Positions 9,057 to 18,604 of a stretch of DNA of 64,000 bases are shown piece after piece (position 1 is the first letter of the stretch; each line of letters begins with the position of its first letter). The DNA comes from Maritimibacter sp. Its GTDB lineage: Bacteria > Pseudomonadota > Alphaproteobacteria > Rhodobacterales > Rhodobacteraceae. The stretch lies in contig NZVC01000027.1 in NCBI GenBank assembly GCA_002701395.1, positions 1 through 64,000 of the forward strand, read 5' to 3'. The notes below the pieces were generated by a model. That model did not search any database, was not told the DNA's origin, and saw nothing but the letters and a program-made list of their open reading frames with translations. Both the position numbers and the translations under genes were made by a program.

Positions 9057-10096
9057 CCGACACAGCAACACAGGCGATCACCGCGCCGACCCCCGACACC
9101 CGCGAGACCGTGCTGTCCGTGCAGGACCTCACCACCGAGTTCCGAAGCGGCAAAGGCAGCGTGCGCGCCGTCGATGGCGTGTCCTTCGACCTGAAGAAGG
9201 GGGAAATCCTGTCCATCGTCGGCGAATCCGGATCGGGCAAAAGCGTCACCTCGCTGTCGATCATGGGGCTTCTGCCCTACCCCGCCGGACACATCGCCGG
9301 GGGCCGTATCCTGTTCGAAAACCGCGATCTGGCCTCTTTGTCGGACCGCGAGATGCGCAAGCTGCGCGGTGCGGGCCTGTCGATGATCTTTCAGGAACCG
9401 CTGACCTCGCTGAACCCGGTCCTGTCCATCGGACGGCAGATGACCGAAGGCATCATGCAGCACCTCGGCCTGTCCAAGCCCGAGGCCCGCAAGCGCGCGG
9501 TCGAGATGATGCGGCGGGTCAGCATCCCCGCCCCCGAAGACCGGCTGAAGGACTATCCGCACCAGTACTCGGGCGGGATGTTGCAGCGCATCATGATCGC
9601 GATCGCGATGTCTTGCGACCCGCGCGTCCTGATCGCCGACGAACCGACGACGGCCCTTGACGTGACGATCCAGGCGCAGATCCTTGAACTGATGAAGGAC
9701 CTCCGCGACCGGACCGGCGCGTCTATCGTGCTGATCACCCACGACATGGGCGTGGTTGCGGAAATGGCGGACCGGGTGATCGTGATGTACTGCGGCCGCA
9801 AGGTAGAGGAAGGACCAGTGGACAAGGTCTTCGCGGGGCCCAAGCACCCGTATACCATCGGCCTTCTGGGCGCGCTTCCGGTGCTTGGCCAAGCGGGATC
9901 GGTCGGCGACACCGAACTGGCCGAGATCCCCGGCGTGGTCCCCGCGCTGGACGCGCTTCCGTCCGGCTGCCGGTTCTCGGACCGCTGCCGTTTCGCCACC
10001 GACAAGTGCCGGGCCGAGGATCCGCCGTTCGTGGAATCCGACCCCGATCACTTTTCCGCCTGCTGGCACACCGACAAGCTGGAGGCCCACACATGA
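9053..10096 (+). CDS. ABC transporter ATP-binding protein, DppD type
   Basis: Cytosolic ATPase powering the importer. Walker A GESGSGKSV (about residue 62), Q-loop FQEPLTSLNP (about 113), signature YSGGMLQR (about 165), Walker B VLIADEPTTALD (about 192) and H-switch ITHDMG are all intact. The C-terminus carries the oligopeptide-specific domain with conserved cysteines (GCRFSDRCRFATDKC). 347 aa. Overlaps both neighbours by ATGA junctions, so it is part of one operon with DppB, DppC and DppF. Confidence 0.94.
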   Translation: MTDTATQAITAPTPDTRETVLSVQDLTTEFRSGKGSVRAVDGVSFDLKKGEILSIVGESGSGKSVTSLSIMGLLPYPAGHIAGGRILFENRDLASLSDREMRKLRGAGLSMIFQEPLTSLNPVLSIGRQMTEGIMQHLGLSKPEARKRAVEMMRRVSIPAPEDRLKDYPHQYSGGMLQRIMIAIAMSCDPRVLIADEPTTALDVTIQAQILELMKDLRDRTGASIVLITHDMGVVAEMADRVIVMYCGRKVEEGPVDKVFAGPKHPYTIGLLGALPVLGQAGSVGDTELAEIPGVVPALDALPSGCRFSDRCRFATDKCRAEDPPFVESDPDHFSACWHTDKLEAHT

Positions 10097-11079
10097 CCGC
10101 GGCACCGATCCTTGAACTCGACAGCCTGATCAAACGCTTCCCGGTCAAGGGCCGCCTGTTCGGCCCCAAGAAGACATTGGCCGCCGTCAACGGCGTCTCG
10201 CTAGAGATCAGGCCCGGCGAGACGCTGGCGCTTGTGGGCGAGTCCGGCTGCGGGAAATCGACCGTCGGCAAGACGATCATGAAGCTGCACGACCCGTCCG
10301 AGGGACGCATCCTGATCAACGGACGCGACATCGCCCCCCTGTCCCGCGCCGGCATGAAACCGGTCTGGCGCAAGGTGCAGACGATCTTTCAGGATCCCTT
10401 CGCCTCTCTCAACCCGCGCATGACGGCGGGCGCGATCGTCGGCGAACCGCTGACGATCCACGGGCTGGCCAAGGGCGCCGAGAAGGACCGCATCGTCGCG
10501 GAAACCTTCCGCAAGGTGGGCCTGCGCCCCGACCAGATGGCCCGGTTCGCGCATGAATTCTCGGGCGGCCAGCGCCAGCGCCTGTCGATTGCCCGCGCGC
10601 TGGTGACGGGACCGGACCTGATCGTCGCGGACGAACCCGTGTCGGCGCTTGACGTCTCGATCCAGGCCTCGGTCATCAACCTGCTGATCCGGCTGCAAAA
10701 AGAGATGGGGCTGGCGATGCTGTTCATCTCGCACGACATGAGCGTGGTGGAACACATCAGCCACCGCGTCGCGGTGATGTACCTTGGCCGGCTGGTCGAA
10801 AGCGGCCCGCGGGCCGAGATCTACCGCAACCCGCAACACCCCTATACGCAGGCGCTGTTGTCGGCGGTTCCGGTGGCGGACCCGTCGCTGCGCGGCCGCG
10901 AGCGGATCGTGCTGAAGGGCGACGTGCCCAGCCCCATCGACCCGCCCTCTGGCTGCCCGTTCCGCACCCGCTGCCCGATCGCCGAGGACGTCTGCGCCAC
11001 CGCCATGCCGAAGACGACGACGGTCTCGGACGGCCACGGGGTCGCCTGCCACGTCCGCGCACGCGGGCTGGCCGCATGA
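10093..11079 (+). CDS. ABC transporter ATP-binding protein, DppF type
   Basis: Second ATPase of the importer. Walker A GESGCGKST (about residue 50), Q-loop FQDPFASLNP (about 101), signature FSGGQRQR (about 157), Walker B IVADEPVSALD (about 178), H-loop ISHDMS; the C-terminal oligopeptide domain has SGCPFRTRCP. Open frame extends upstream, but ATG at 10093 overlaps the previous stop (ATGA) and gives a normal DppF start; 328 aa. The next gene again starts inside its stop codon. Confidence 0.94.
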   Translation: MTAAPILELDSLIKRFPVKGRLFGPKKTLAAVNGVSLEIRPGETLALVGESGCGKSTVGKTIMKLHDPSEGRILINGRDIAPLSRAGMKPVWRKVQTIFQDPFASLNPRMTAGAIVGEPLTIHGLAKGAEKDRIVAETFRKVGLRPDQMARFAHEFSGGQRQRLSIARALVTGPDLIVADEPVSALDVSIQASVINLLIRLQKEMGLAMLFISHDMSVVEHISHRVAVMYLGRLVESGPRAEIYRNPQHPYTQALLSAVPVADPSLRGRERIVLKGDVPSPIDPPSGCPFRTRCPIAEDVCATAMPKTTTVSDGHGVACHVRARGLAA

Positions 11080-12017
11080 CCATCGGCATCGGCGCCATCG
11101 GCCCGAACGCCGGGCTGGCCGTGGTCCGCGCGCTTGCCGCGGCAGAGGCGGTCGGCACCGGCGCCATCGGCGGCTTCGCCGTGTTCGCGGCCATCGGCGC
11201 CGACGGGCGCCTATACCGGGCCGAGACGCAGCGCGGCGGCACCAAGACGCTGTTCACCGACGGCGAAACGACGGGCACAGCCCCGCCGCCCGAGGTCGCC
11301 GCCGCCCCGTTCGCCGCGCTGATGTCCAGCGGCCCGGACCGGCCCGCGCCGCTGTCGCAGTTCCTTGCCGCGTCGGGGGCGGGCCTTGTCACCGGCCACC
11401 GCCTGCCGAACACCCCCGGCCCCGACGGGCGCCCGGTGAACGAGACGGTGCTGGCCGAGATGGCTGCGGGCCGCAAGGCGCAGGACGCGCTGACGGATGT
11501 CCTTGACGCCGATCCGACGGTCGATGCCGGGATGATCGCGCTGGGACCGGGCCGCGGCCTTGCCGCCCGCAACAGCCGCCTTGTCGCGACCCGGCCCGAC
11601 CTTGGCGGCGCCACGCTGACGGCGGGCGACTGTTCCGTGGCCGTCCTGCACAACGCGATCCGCCCCGATGCCACGCTGGCGCCGATGGTCGCTGCCGTCG
11701 CGCTCGACATCCTCGTGCCGCCCCACACGGTTGCGGGGCACGCCACCGTGCGGGCCGGAACGCCCGTGGCACTGGCCGACGCGCACCGCGTGACGCTTGG
11801 CGCCGACGGCGTCGCCACCCTGATCGAGACGACCGACCCCCGTCTGATGACCGGCCGTCACGCCTGCGCCGCGATCTACCTTGGCGCGCTGGTGGTGCAG
11901 GATGACGTGCCGCTGGGGCGCACCGTCATGGAACCCAACGTGCTGGTCGAGGACGGGCGCATCCGCCGCCTGAGCGGTCAGGACGAGGTCCGCATCCCCT
12001 TTGCAAAGGCCGATTGA
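11076..12017 (+). CDS. Uncharacterised protein (DUF6963-like) in peptide ABC operon
   Basis: 313 aa, no signal peptide or membrane segment, rich in Ala/Gly. The N-terminus MTIGIGAIGPNAGLAV resembles what I remember as DUF6963; there is no known function. The opening strand-turn-helix pattern is loosely like that of DUF1028 (Ntn-hydrolase-like) proteins, one of which sits beside the second importer in this window, but no catalytic residue can be assigned. It is translationally coupled to DppF (ATGA overlap) and followed 4 bp later by an M20 deacylase, so it very probably acts in the same uptake and breakdown pathway. Confidence 0.7.
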   Translation: MTIGIGAIGPNAGLAVVRALAAAEAVGTGAIGGFAVFAAIGADGRLYRAETQRGGTKTLFTDGETTGTAPPPEVAAAPFAALMSSGPDRPAPLSQFLAASGAGLVTGHRLPNTPGPDGRPVNETVLAEMAAGRKAQDALTDVLDADPTVDAGMIALGPGRGLAARNSRLVATRPDLGGATLTAGDCSVAVLHNAIRPDATLAPMVAAVALDILVPPHTVAGHATVRAGTPVALADAHRVTLGADGVATLIETTDPRLMTGRHACAAIYLGALVVQDDVPLGRTVMEPNVLVEDGRIRRLSGQDEVRIPFAKAD

Positions 12018-12021
12018 ACCC

Positions 12022-13182
12022 TTGAACACCCGCGACATACTCGACCGCCTGATCGCCTTTCCGTCTGTCTTCACCGCCGACGACTATTCCGACATCACCG
12101 ACTTCGCCATCGACCTGCTGGAACCGCTGGGCGTGGCGTGCCACCGGCTGGACGCGCCGGACGGAGGCCGCGCCGGGTTGTTCGCCGTCACGGGCCCGTC
12201 CGGTCCGGGCGGGGTGATGCTGTCGGCTCATCTCGACGTGGTGCCGGTCATCGGACAGGCGTGGCAAACCGCCCCCTTCACCGCCACCGAACGCGCCGGG
12301 CTTATCTACGGGCGCGGCACCTCGGACATGAAGGGCTTCGCCGCCGCCGCCTTGCACGCCATGATCGACGCGGCGCGGCGCCCGCTGGCCCAGCCTCTGA
12401 AGCTGGCACTGTCCTACGACGAAGAGGCCGGCTGCATCGGGATCACCGACATGATCGGCGCGCTCGACCGGACCATCGGCCGCCCCGACCTGTGCATCGT
12501 GGGCGAACCGACGCGGATGCAGATCGTGTCCGGCCACAAGGGCAAGACGTCGGTGCGGGTGACGGTCACCGGCTCGGCCGGGCATTCGGCGCAAGCGCCG
12601 CACCACGTCAACGCCCTGCATCTTGCCGCCGACCTCATGCAGGCGCTGCGGCGGTTGCAGGACGAGATCGCCCAGACCGGGCTGCACGTCGACGGCTATG
12701 CCGTGCCCCATTCGACCGTCCACGTCGGCAGCCTGTCGGGCGGAACCGCGCTGAACATGATCCCCGAAACAGCCGTTCTGGAATTCGAGATCCGCCACCT
12801 GTCGGGCGAGGACGTGCCCGCCCTCCTGGACCGGGTGCGCGATGCCGCCGCCGGGATCGAAGCCGAGGCGCAGAAGACCCGCCCCGAGGCGCGGATCGAG
12901 ATGACCACGTTCAACACCTATCCCGGCTTCGATCAGGCCGCGCAGGACGCCATCGGCTTCGTCGAAAGCCTTGGCGGCCACCTGCCCCCCGGCAAGGTGG
13001 ATTACGGCACGGACGGGGGCGTCATCGCCGCGCACGGCGTGCCCGTCCTTGTCTGCGGCCCCGGCGACATCGCGCGGGCGCACCGGGCCGACGAATACAT
13101 CGCGGTCGCGGAACTAGGCGACTGCGACGCGTTTCTTGGCCGTCTGGTGAACAGGCTTGAAACGGGCGACGCGTTGGGCTGA
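12022..13182 (+). CDS. M20 family metallopeptidase, acetylornithine deacetylase (ArgE)-like
   Basis: Di-zinc hydrolase that removes the acyl group from N-acyl amino acids. M20 metal and catalytic motifs: LSAHLDVVPV (about residue 66), GRGTSDMKG (about 98), DEEAGCIG (about 133) and GEPT (about 160), then the dimerisation domain and YGTDGGVIAAHGVP near the C-terminus. TTG at 12022, just after the preceding stop, gives MNTRDILDRLIAFPS, the normal ArgE-like beginning (386 aa); TTG at 12001 is an alternative. The operon context, not arginine biosynthesis, suggests catabolic deacylation of imported N-acyl amino acids, possibly with the racemase at 3459. Confidence 0.85.
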   Translation: MNTRDILDRLIAFPSVFTADDYSDITDFAIDLLEPLGVACHRLDAPDGGRAGLFAVTGPSGPGGVMLSAHLDVVPVIGQAWQTAPFTATERAGLIYGRGTSDMKGFAAAALHAMIDAARRPLAQPLKLALSYDEEAGCIGITDMIGALDRTIGRPDLCIVGEPTRMQIVSGHKGKTSVRVTVTGSAGHSAQAPHHVNALHLAADLMQALRRLQDEIAQTGLHVDGYAVPHSTVHVGSLSGGTALNMIPETAVLEFEIRHLSGEDVPALLDRVRDAAAGIEAEAQKTRPEARIEMTTFNTYPGFDQAAQDAIGFVESLGGHLPPGKVDYGTDGGVIAAHGVPVLVCGPGDIARAHRADEYIAVAELGDCDAFLGRLVNRLETGDALG

Positions 13183-13908
<726 letters not shown>

Positions 13909-13939
13909 GCGTTCGGCCCAAGCCCCCCGCACCCGCCAG

Positions 13940-14935
13940 TCAGGAATACAGCCCCAGCCCCACGATGCCCCACAGCGCCAGCCCGGCCAGAAACAGCGTC
14001 TCTGCCACGATCAGGGTGATCGCGCCGCCGCCCACCCGCAGGATGTTGCGCAGGTCGGTCTTCATCCCGACCGCCGCGATGGCCGCAAGAAGCGCCCAAG
14101 ACGACAGCCGCGCCAGCACCTCGGCCACGGCGGCAGGGATCAACCCCAATGAGTTCAGCGCCGCCAGCACAAGAAATCCCAGCACGAAGCCCGGCACCAA
14201 CGGCGGGCGGTCGCCCTCGGTCTCGGGGGCGGACCGGGCGAAGACCAGCGGCAGCACCATCACGATGGGCGCAAGGAACGACACCCGGATCAGCTTGACC
14301 AGCGTCGACGTCTCGCCCGCCTCTTCCGAGATCGAGAACCCCGCCCCGACGACCTGCGCCACGTCGTGCACCGTGGCCCCGATGAACGCCCCCGCGGTGC
14401 GGTCATCGAAGCCCAGCGCGCGGGTCAGGATGGGGTACAGCACCATCGCAAGAGTCGACAGGACGGTCACGCCCAGCACGGTGAACAGCAGGTCGCGTTC
14501 GGACCGTTCGGATTTCGGCAGGACCGCCGCCAGCGCCATCGCGGCCGAGGCGCCGCAGATCGCGACCGCGCCGCCAGTGAGAACGGCGAACCGCGCGCTT
14601 TGGCCGGTCAGCCGCGCCAGCAAAAGGCCGAAGCCGATGGTCAGGACAACCCCGGCCACCAGCAGCGCGATCATGCCCCACCCCAGCGACAGCAGCATCT
14701 CGGTACTGACCCGCGCGCCCAGCACGGCGACGCCCAGCCGCAGCACGTGGCGGGCGGTAAAGTCGATGCCGGGCGACGTCGGCCCCGGTTCACCAAGGAA
14801 ATTCAGCGCGATCCCGAACAACAGCGCCATCAGCATCGCGGGCGCGCCATAGTGTTCCGCCACGAACTGCGCCGCCAGCGCGACCAGCGCCGACACCATC
14901 AGGCCGGGAAACAGCGTTCGGGCGCGCTCTGCCAC
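13940..14935 (-). CDS. YeiH family putative sulfate exporter/transporter
   Basis: Polytopic membrane protein of the YeiH/UPF0324 family, often annotated as putative sulfate exporter. About ten hydrophobic segments; family signatures CGASAAMALAAVLP (mid-protein) and GATVHDVAQVVGAG (about residue 205). The open frame runs far upstream, but GTG at 14935, nine bases after an AGG, gives MAERARTLFPG and 331 aa, the usual size; GTG at 14941 is also possible. It is convergent with cheB and transcribed away from the dehydratase gene. Sulfate or sulfite export would suit an organism that releases sulfite from sulfonates (xsc in this window), but the link is inference. Confidence 0.85.
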   Translation of the reverse strand: MAERARTLFPGLMVSALVALAAQFVAEHYGAPAMLMALLFGIALNFLGEPGPTSPGIDFTARHVLRLGVAVLGARVSTEMLLSLGWGMIALLVAGVVLTIGFGLLLARLTGQSARFAVLTGGAVAICGASAAMALAAVLPKSERSERDLLFTVLGVTVLSTLAMVLYPILTRALGFDDRTAGAFIGATVHDVAQVVGAGFSISEEAGETSTLVKLIRVSFLAPIVMVLPLVFARSAPETEGDRPPLVPGFVLGFLVLAALNSLGLIPAAVAEVLARLSSWALLAAIAAVGMKTDLRNILRVGGGAITLIVAETLFLAGLALWGIVGLGLYS

Positions 14936-15265
14936 GGTCACGGACCTGCACCCGGACCAAACAGCCGCGATGGATGGCCCGCTTGGCCCCCACGATCCGC
15001 TGTTCCCCTGCCCGCCATGTCGTCCCCCCAACGCGCCGTCCCGGTCGACACGCGATGGTTCGACGACGCTTCGCCGTTCGTCAAGCACGAGGGGATCGAA
15101 AATCCGGCAGGTGCCCGTCATCCGGGCAGGCCGGGCGGCGCCGTGCGCCATGGGCCGTTGCACCGCCGATTGCCGCGCCTTCCCGCTGGTACGGGACGCC
15201 GGGCTTCGATACACAGACGCAGGACCTCGTCGCCGAAACGGTTTCCGCAACAAGGGATTGCCTCC

Positions 15266-17152
15266 ATGAAGACCTCTATCGCTACCGTCTGCATCGCCGG
15301 TGACCTGCGCGAAAAACTGGCCGCCATCGCGGCCGCCGGTTTCGACGGGATCGAGATCTTCGAGCAGGATTTCATCACCTTCGACGCCTCCCCCTCAGAG
15401 GTCGGGGCGATGGTGCGCGACCACGGGCTGGAAATCTCGCTGTTCCAGCCGTTCCGTGATTTCGAAGGCCTGCCGGAACCTGAACGCGCCCGCGCCTTCG
15501 ACCGGATGGAACGCAAGTTCGACCTGATGCAGGAACTGGGCACCGATCTTGTGCTGGTGTGTTCCTCGGTCCACCCCAAGGCGCTTGGCGGCATCGACCG
15601 CATGGCTGCCGACTTTGCAGAGCTGGGCGCGCGCGCCGCCGCCCGTGGTCTGCGCGTCGGGTTCGAGGCGCTGGCGTGGGGCAAGCACGTCTGGGACCAC
15701 CGCGACGCGTGGGAGGTCGTGCGCCGCGCCGACCATCCGAATATCGGCCTGATCGTCGACAGCTTCCATACGCTGGGGCGCAAGCTGGACCCGGAATCGA
15801 TCCGCCGCATCCCCGGCGACAAGATCTTCTTCGTCCAACTGGCCGACGCGCCCCTGATCGAGATGGACCTGCTGTACTGGTCCCGCCACTTCCGCAACAT
15901 GCCCGGCGAAGGCGATCTGGACGTCACCGGCTTCATGCGCGCCGTCGCGGCGACCGGCTATGACGGGCCGATCAGCCTTGAGGTGTTCAACGACCAGTTC
16001 CGGGGCGGCAGCCCGCGCGCCATCGCGCTGGACGGGCACCGGTCGCTGGTGTGGCTGATGGATCAGGTCAAGCGCGCCGAACCGGACATCGCGATCGACG
16101 TCCCCGACATCCCGCCGCGCGTCACCCCCGAAGGCGTCGCCTTCGTCGAGTTCGCCGCGAACGAGACCGAGGCCGACACCCTGCGCAAGCTGTTGCGGTC
16201 GCTGGGCTTCCGCCTTGCCGGGCGTCACATCGCGAAACAGGTCGAACTGTGGCAGCAGGGCGAGATCCGCATCGTCCTGAACACCGACCCCGAGGGGTTC
16301 GCCCACACCTCGCACATCGCCCACGGACTGAACGTCTGCGACGTGGGGCTGGCGGTGGACAGCGCCGCCGCCACGGTGGAACGCGCCACCGCGCTTGGCG
16401 CCACCCCGTTCCGCCAGCCGGTCGGACCCGGAGAGCTTGAGATCCCGGCGATCCGGGGCGTGGGCAGCGGGCTTTTGCATTTCATCGACGGCACCAGCGA
16501 TCTGGCCGACGTGTGGAAGACCGAGTTTCAGCCCGCCGAGGAACCGGAAACCGACGCCGGGCTTGCCCGGATCGACCACATCGCGCAGACGATGAACTAT
16601 GAAGAAATGCTGACGTGGTCGCTGTTCTACACGTCCCTGTTCGACACGCGAAAGCAGGCGACGGTGGACGTGGTCGACCCCGGCGGGCTGGTGCGCAGTC
16701 AGGCGATCGAGTCGCCCGACGGCGCGCTGCGGGTGACGCTGAACGGGGCCGAGACGCACCGCACCTTCGCGGGCCGTTTCATCGCCGACAGCTTCGGATC
16801 GTCGGTGCAGCATGTCGCCTTCGCGACCGACGACATCTTCGCCACCGCCGAGGCGCTGGAAAAGACCGGGTTTCAGGCGCTTGCGATGCCGGAGAACTAT
16901 TACGACGACCTTGCCGCGCGGCTGGGGCTGGACCCGGATTTCGTGGCCGGGCTTCAGGCCCACAACATCCTGTATGACGAGGACGCCGACGGCGCGTTCT
17001 TCCAGATCTATTCGCGCAGCTTCGGGGACGGGATCTTTTTCGAGATCGTGCAGCGCAAACATGGCTATGGCGGCTATGGCGCCCCCAACGCGCCGTTCCG
17101 TGTGGCGGCCCAGCGGCGGATGATGCCGCAGCCGGGAATGCCGCGCCGCTGA
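15266..17152 (+). CDS. quiC: 3-Dehydroshikimate dehydratase with C-terminal HPPD-like domain (QuiC type)
   Basis: Converts 3-dehydroshikimate to protocatechuate, linking quinate/shikimate use to the ring-cleavage pathway encoded at 38571-49301. The N-terminal TIM barrel (residues 1-280) has metal ligands in FEALAW (about 134), IVDSFH (about 165), FVQLAD (about 192) and LEVFND (about 240). The C-terminal half is a two-module VOC/4-hydroxyphenylpyruvate dioxygenase-like region with an apparent facial triad: His in RIDHIAQ (about 437), His in VQHVAF (about 515) and Glu in FFEIVQR (about 592), ending in GYGGYGAPN as in HPPD. ATG at 15266 gives 628 aa, matching the Pseudomonas fusion type; the long upstream extension of the frame is non-coding. 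Whether the HPPD-like half is catalytic is unknown. Confidence 0.88.
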   Translation: MKTSIATVCIAGDLREKLAAIAAAGFDGIEIFEQDFITFDASPSEVGAMVRDHGLEISLFQPFRDFEGLPEPERARAFDRMERKFDLMQELGTDLVLVCSSVHPKALGGIDRMAADFAELGARAAARGLRVGFEALAWGKHVWDHRDAWEVVRRADHPNIGLIVDSFHTLGRKLDPESIRRIPGDKIFFVQLADAPLIEMDLLYWSRHFRNMPGEGDLDVTGFMRAVAATGYDGPISLEVFNDQFRGGSPRAIALDGHRSLVWLMDQVKRAEPDIAIDVPDIPPRVTPEGVAFVEFAANETEADTLRKLLRSLGFRLAGRHIAKQVELWQQGEIRIVLNTDPEGFAHTSHIAHGLNVCDVGLAVDSAAATVERATALGATPFRQPVGPGELEIPAIRGVGSGLLHFIDGTSDLADVWKTEFQPAEEPETDAGLARIDHIAQTMNYEEMLTWSLFYTSLFDTRKQATVDVVDPGGLVRSQAIESPDGALRVTLNGAETHRTFAGRFIADSFGSSVQHVAFATDDIFATAEALEKTGFQALAMPENYYDDLAARLGLDPDFVAGLQAHNILYDEDADGAFFQIYSRSFGDGIFFEIVQRKHGYGGYGAPNAPFRVAAQRRMMPQPGMPRR

Positions 17153-17273
17153 CCGGCACGGACCCTTCGGCAACACCCCGTCACGGTCCTGCCCCGGCAT
17201 TCCGGGTCGTCACAAAACTCCAACAGTAATCGTCTAGAGGACCTGTAAAACAAGACCGATCGGGGATAGTGAC

Positions 17274-17402
17274 ATGACCGAGATCGACCCAATCCGCTTC
17301 GTGCTGCAGTCCTGTTTCGGGACCGCCGAACGCAGCATGGCGCATCGCCTGCTGGCATGGTGGCGCGGCGAAGGCGACCTTGGCGACATGCTTCACCGCT
17401 GA
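17274..17402 (+). CDS. Small hypothetical protein (42 aa)
   Basis: ATG-started frame after a GGGGATAGTGAC leader, encoding MTEIDPIRFVLQSCFG..., amphipathic with a WW pair and an acidic tail. It ends 10 bp inside the 3' end of the convergent ydcF-like gene. The amino-acid composition is protein-like, but its size makes the call tentative. No function can be given. Confidence 0.4.
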   Translation: MTEIDPIRFVLQSCFGTAERSMAHRLLAWWRGEGDLGDMLHR

Positions 17403-18205
17403 GCGAGGCAGCCCGCCGCCTGTGCCGGTGGCACGCCCCGGCCCGTCGCGCGATAAGCGATGCGGCCTACCCATTCCTTCGCGCCGATATTCAGATCGTT
17501 CAGGTTCGCCGCCAGATCCCAACCCGGCGACCGTGCCGCCCCACGGGTGCGGAAATCGACGGGCCACGGCACAAGGCCGGTCCAACCGGCGGCGCAGAAA
17601 CTTTCGACCGCCCGAGGCATGTGAAACGCACTGGTGACAAGAAGCCATGTCCCCTGCGCCTCGTCCCCCAGCAATTCCAAGGCGTTGGCCGCGTTCTCGG
17701 CCGTGTTTCGGGACCGCCCCTCCAGCCGCAGCCGCGCGGGGTCGACCCCGGCAGAGGTAAAGATCGCCCGCGCCAGATCCGCCTCGACCACCGGCCCGGC
17801 CAGATAGGCGCTGCCCCCCGCGAACCCAAGGATCGCATCCGGAAACCGGTGCGCCAGCGTCAGCCCGGCAAGGAATCGTTCGCCTGCCTCGTTCAGGTTG
17901 GGCTGATCCCAATGGGCCGAGACGTCATCGACCTCGGCCCCGCCCAGCACAAGGATACCGGCGATGTCGCTGACCTCGGGCTGGGGCGGATAGGCGGTTT
18001 CCAGCGGGCGCAGCAACGGGCCGCCCAGCGGCAGCACCGCCAGCAGAACCAGCAGCCCCGCCCCGGCACCGGCCAGCCGCATCCCCCACCTCCGCTGCCC
18101 CCGCGCCAGCAGGAATAGCCCCGCCACCAGCAGCAGCAGGATCACCGTGTCGGGCCGCATTGCGAACCACACGATCTTCGCGACGATGTAGAAAAGCGTA
18201 TCCAA
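17393..18205 (-). CDS. YdcF/ElyC family protein (DUF218)
   Basis: Two N-terminal membrane segments (about residues 15-65) followed by the periplasmic or cytosolic DUF218 fold: ILVLGGAEV (about 83), a GFAGGS turn, RSRNTAENA (about 144) and LVTSAFHMPRA (about 168) are family signatures. ElyC of E. coli affects peptidoglycan and lipid-carrier metabolism; that role is known for the family, not shown here. 270 aa, ATG start. Lies immediately downstream of tRNA-His on the same strand. Confidence 0.85.
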   Translation of the reverse strand: MDTLFYIVAKIVWFAMRPDTVILLLLVAGLFLLARGQRRWGMRLAGAGAGLLVLLAVLPLGGPLLRPLETAYPPQPEVSDIAGILVLGGAEVDDVSAHWDQPNLNEAGERFLAGLTLAHRFPDAILGFAGGSAYLAGPVVEADLARAIFTSAGVDPARLRLEGRSRNTAENAANALELLGDEAQGTWLLVTSAFHMPRAVESFCAAGWTGLVPWPVDFRTRGAARSPGWDLAANLNDLNIGAKEWVGRIAYRATGRGVPPAQAAGCLAQR

Positions 18206-18274
18206 GCCCTGCTCCGGTCTGATCCGGGCGCACTGGGCCGCATCCGAAAGCGAAGGTCAACAAGTGGGGGAAGA

Positions 18275-18351
18275 TGGTACCGCCTCCCTGGCTTGAACAG
18301 GGGACCTCTGGATCCACAATCCAGCGCTCTAACCAACTGAGCTAAGGCGGC
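18275..18351 (-). tRNA. tRNA-His (anticodon GTG), CCA encoded
   Basis: Minus-strand cloverleaf: acceptor GCCGCCT pairs with AGGCGGT (first pair G-U), D arm with AGCTCAGTTGGTTAGAGC, anticodon arm CTGGATT-GTG-GATCCAG, T arm CCCTGTTCAAGCCAGGG, then A and CCA. The discriminator is A73 and the base before G1 is T, so no G-1 is encoded. This atypical His identity set is known in a clade of alphaproteobacteria whose HisRS does not require G-1. Confidence 0.95.
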
Positions 18352-18604
18352 ACTGGCGGGCGAAGTATCGCCAAGAGCGCGCAAATGCAAGACCCTTCTG
18401 GCCGGGAAATCGCATGTCTCTCGCCAAGCTGCCAAAGCCGGGCCGGGACGTTACGGCAATTTCCGCGCACGCCGCGCCGGTGTGCGACGGTGTTCGACGG
18501 TGTTCGACGGGGGGGGCCTGCTTGGGGCCTGCGTGGGTCAAGACCCTTGCGACGCGACGCGCCTTGCGGTACCGCCGCGTCCATCCCACGCAAGGAACAC
18601 GGAT

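Noticed and set aside
7170-9071. 633-codon minus-strand frame over two permease genes
   Set aside because: Shadow of DppB and DppC; hydrophobic segments appear only on the plus strand.
14366-15265. 300-codon N-terminal extension of the dehydratase frame
   Set aside because: It lies antisense to the YeiH gene and is low-complexity; ATG at 15266 gives the family start.
18482-18604. N-terminal extension of the DUF6324-like protein
   Set aside because: Encoded by a short tandem duplication (gtgcgacggtgttcgacggtgttcgacgg) with no ribosome site; ATG at 18605 is well placed.
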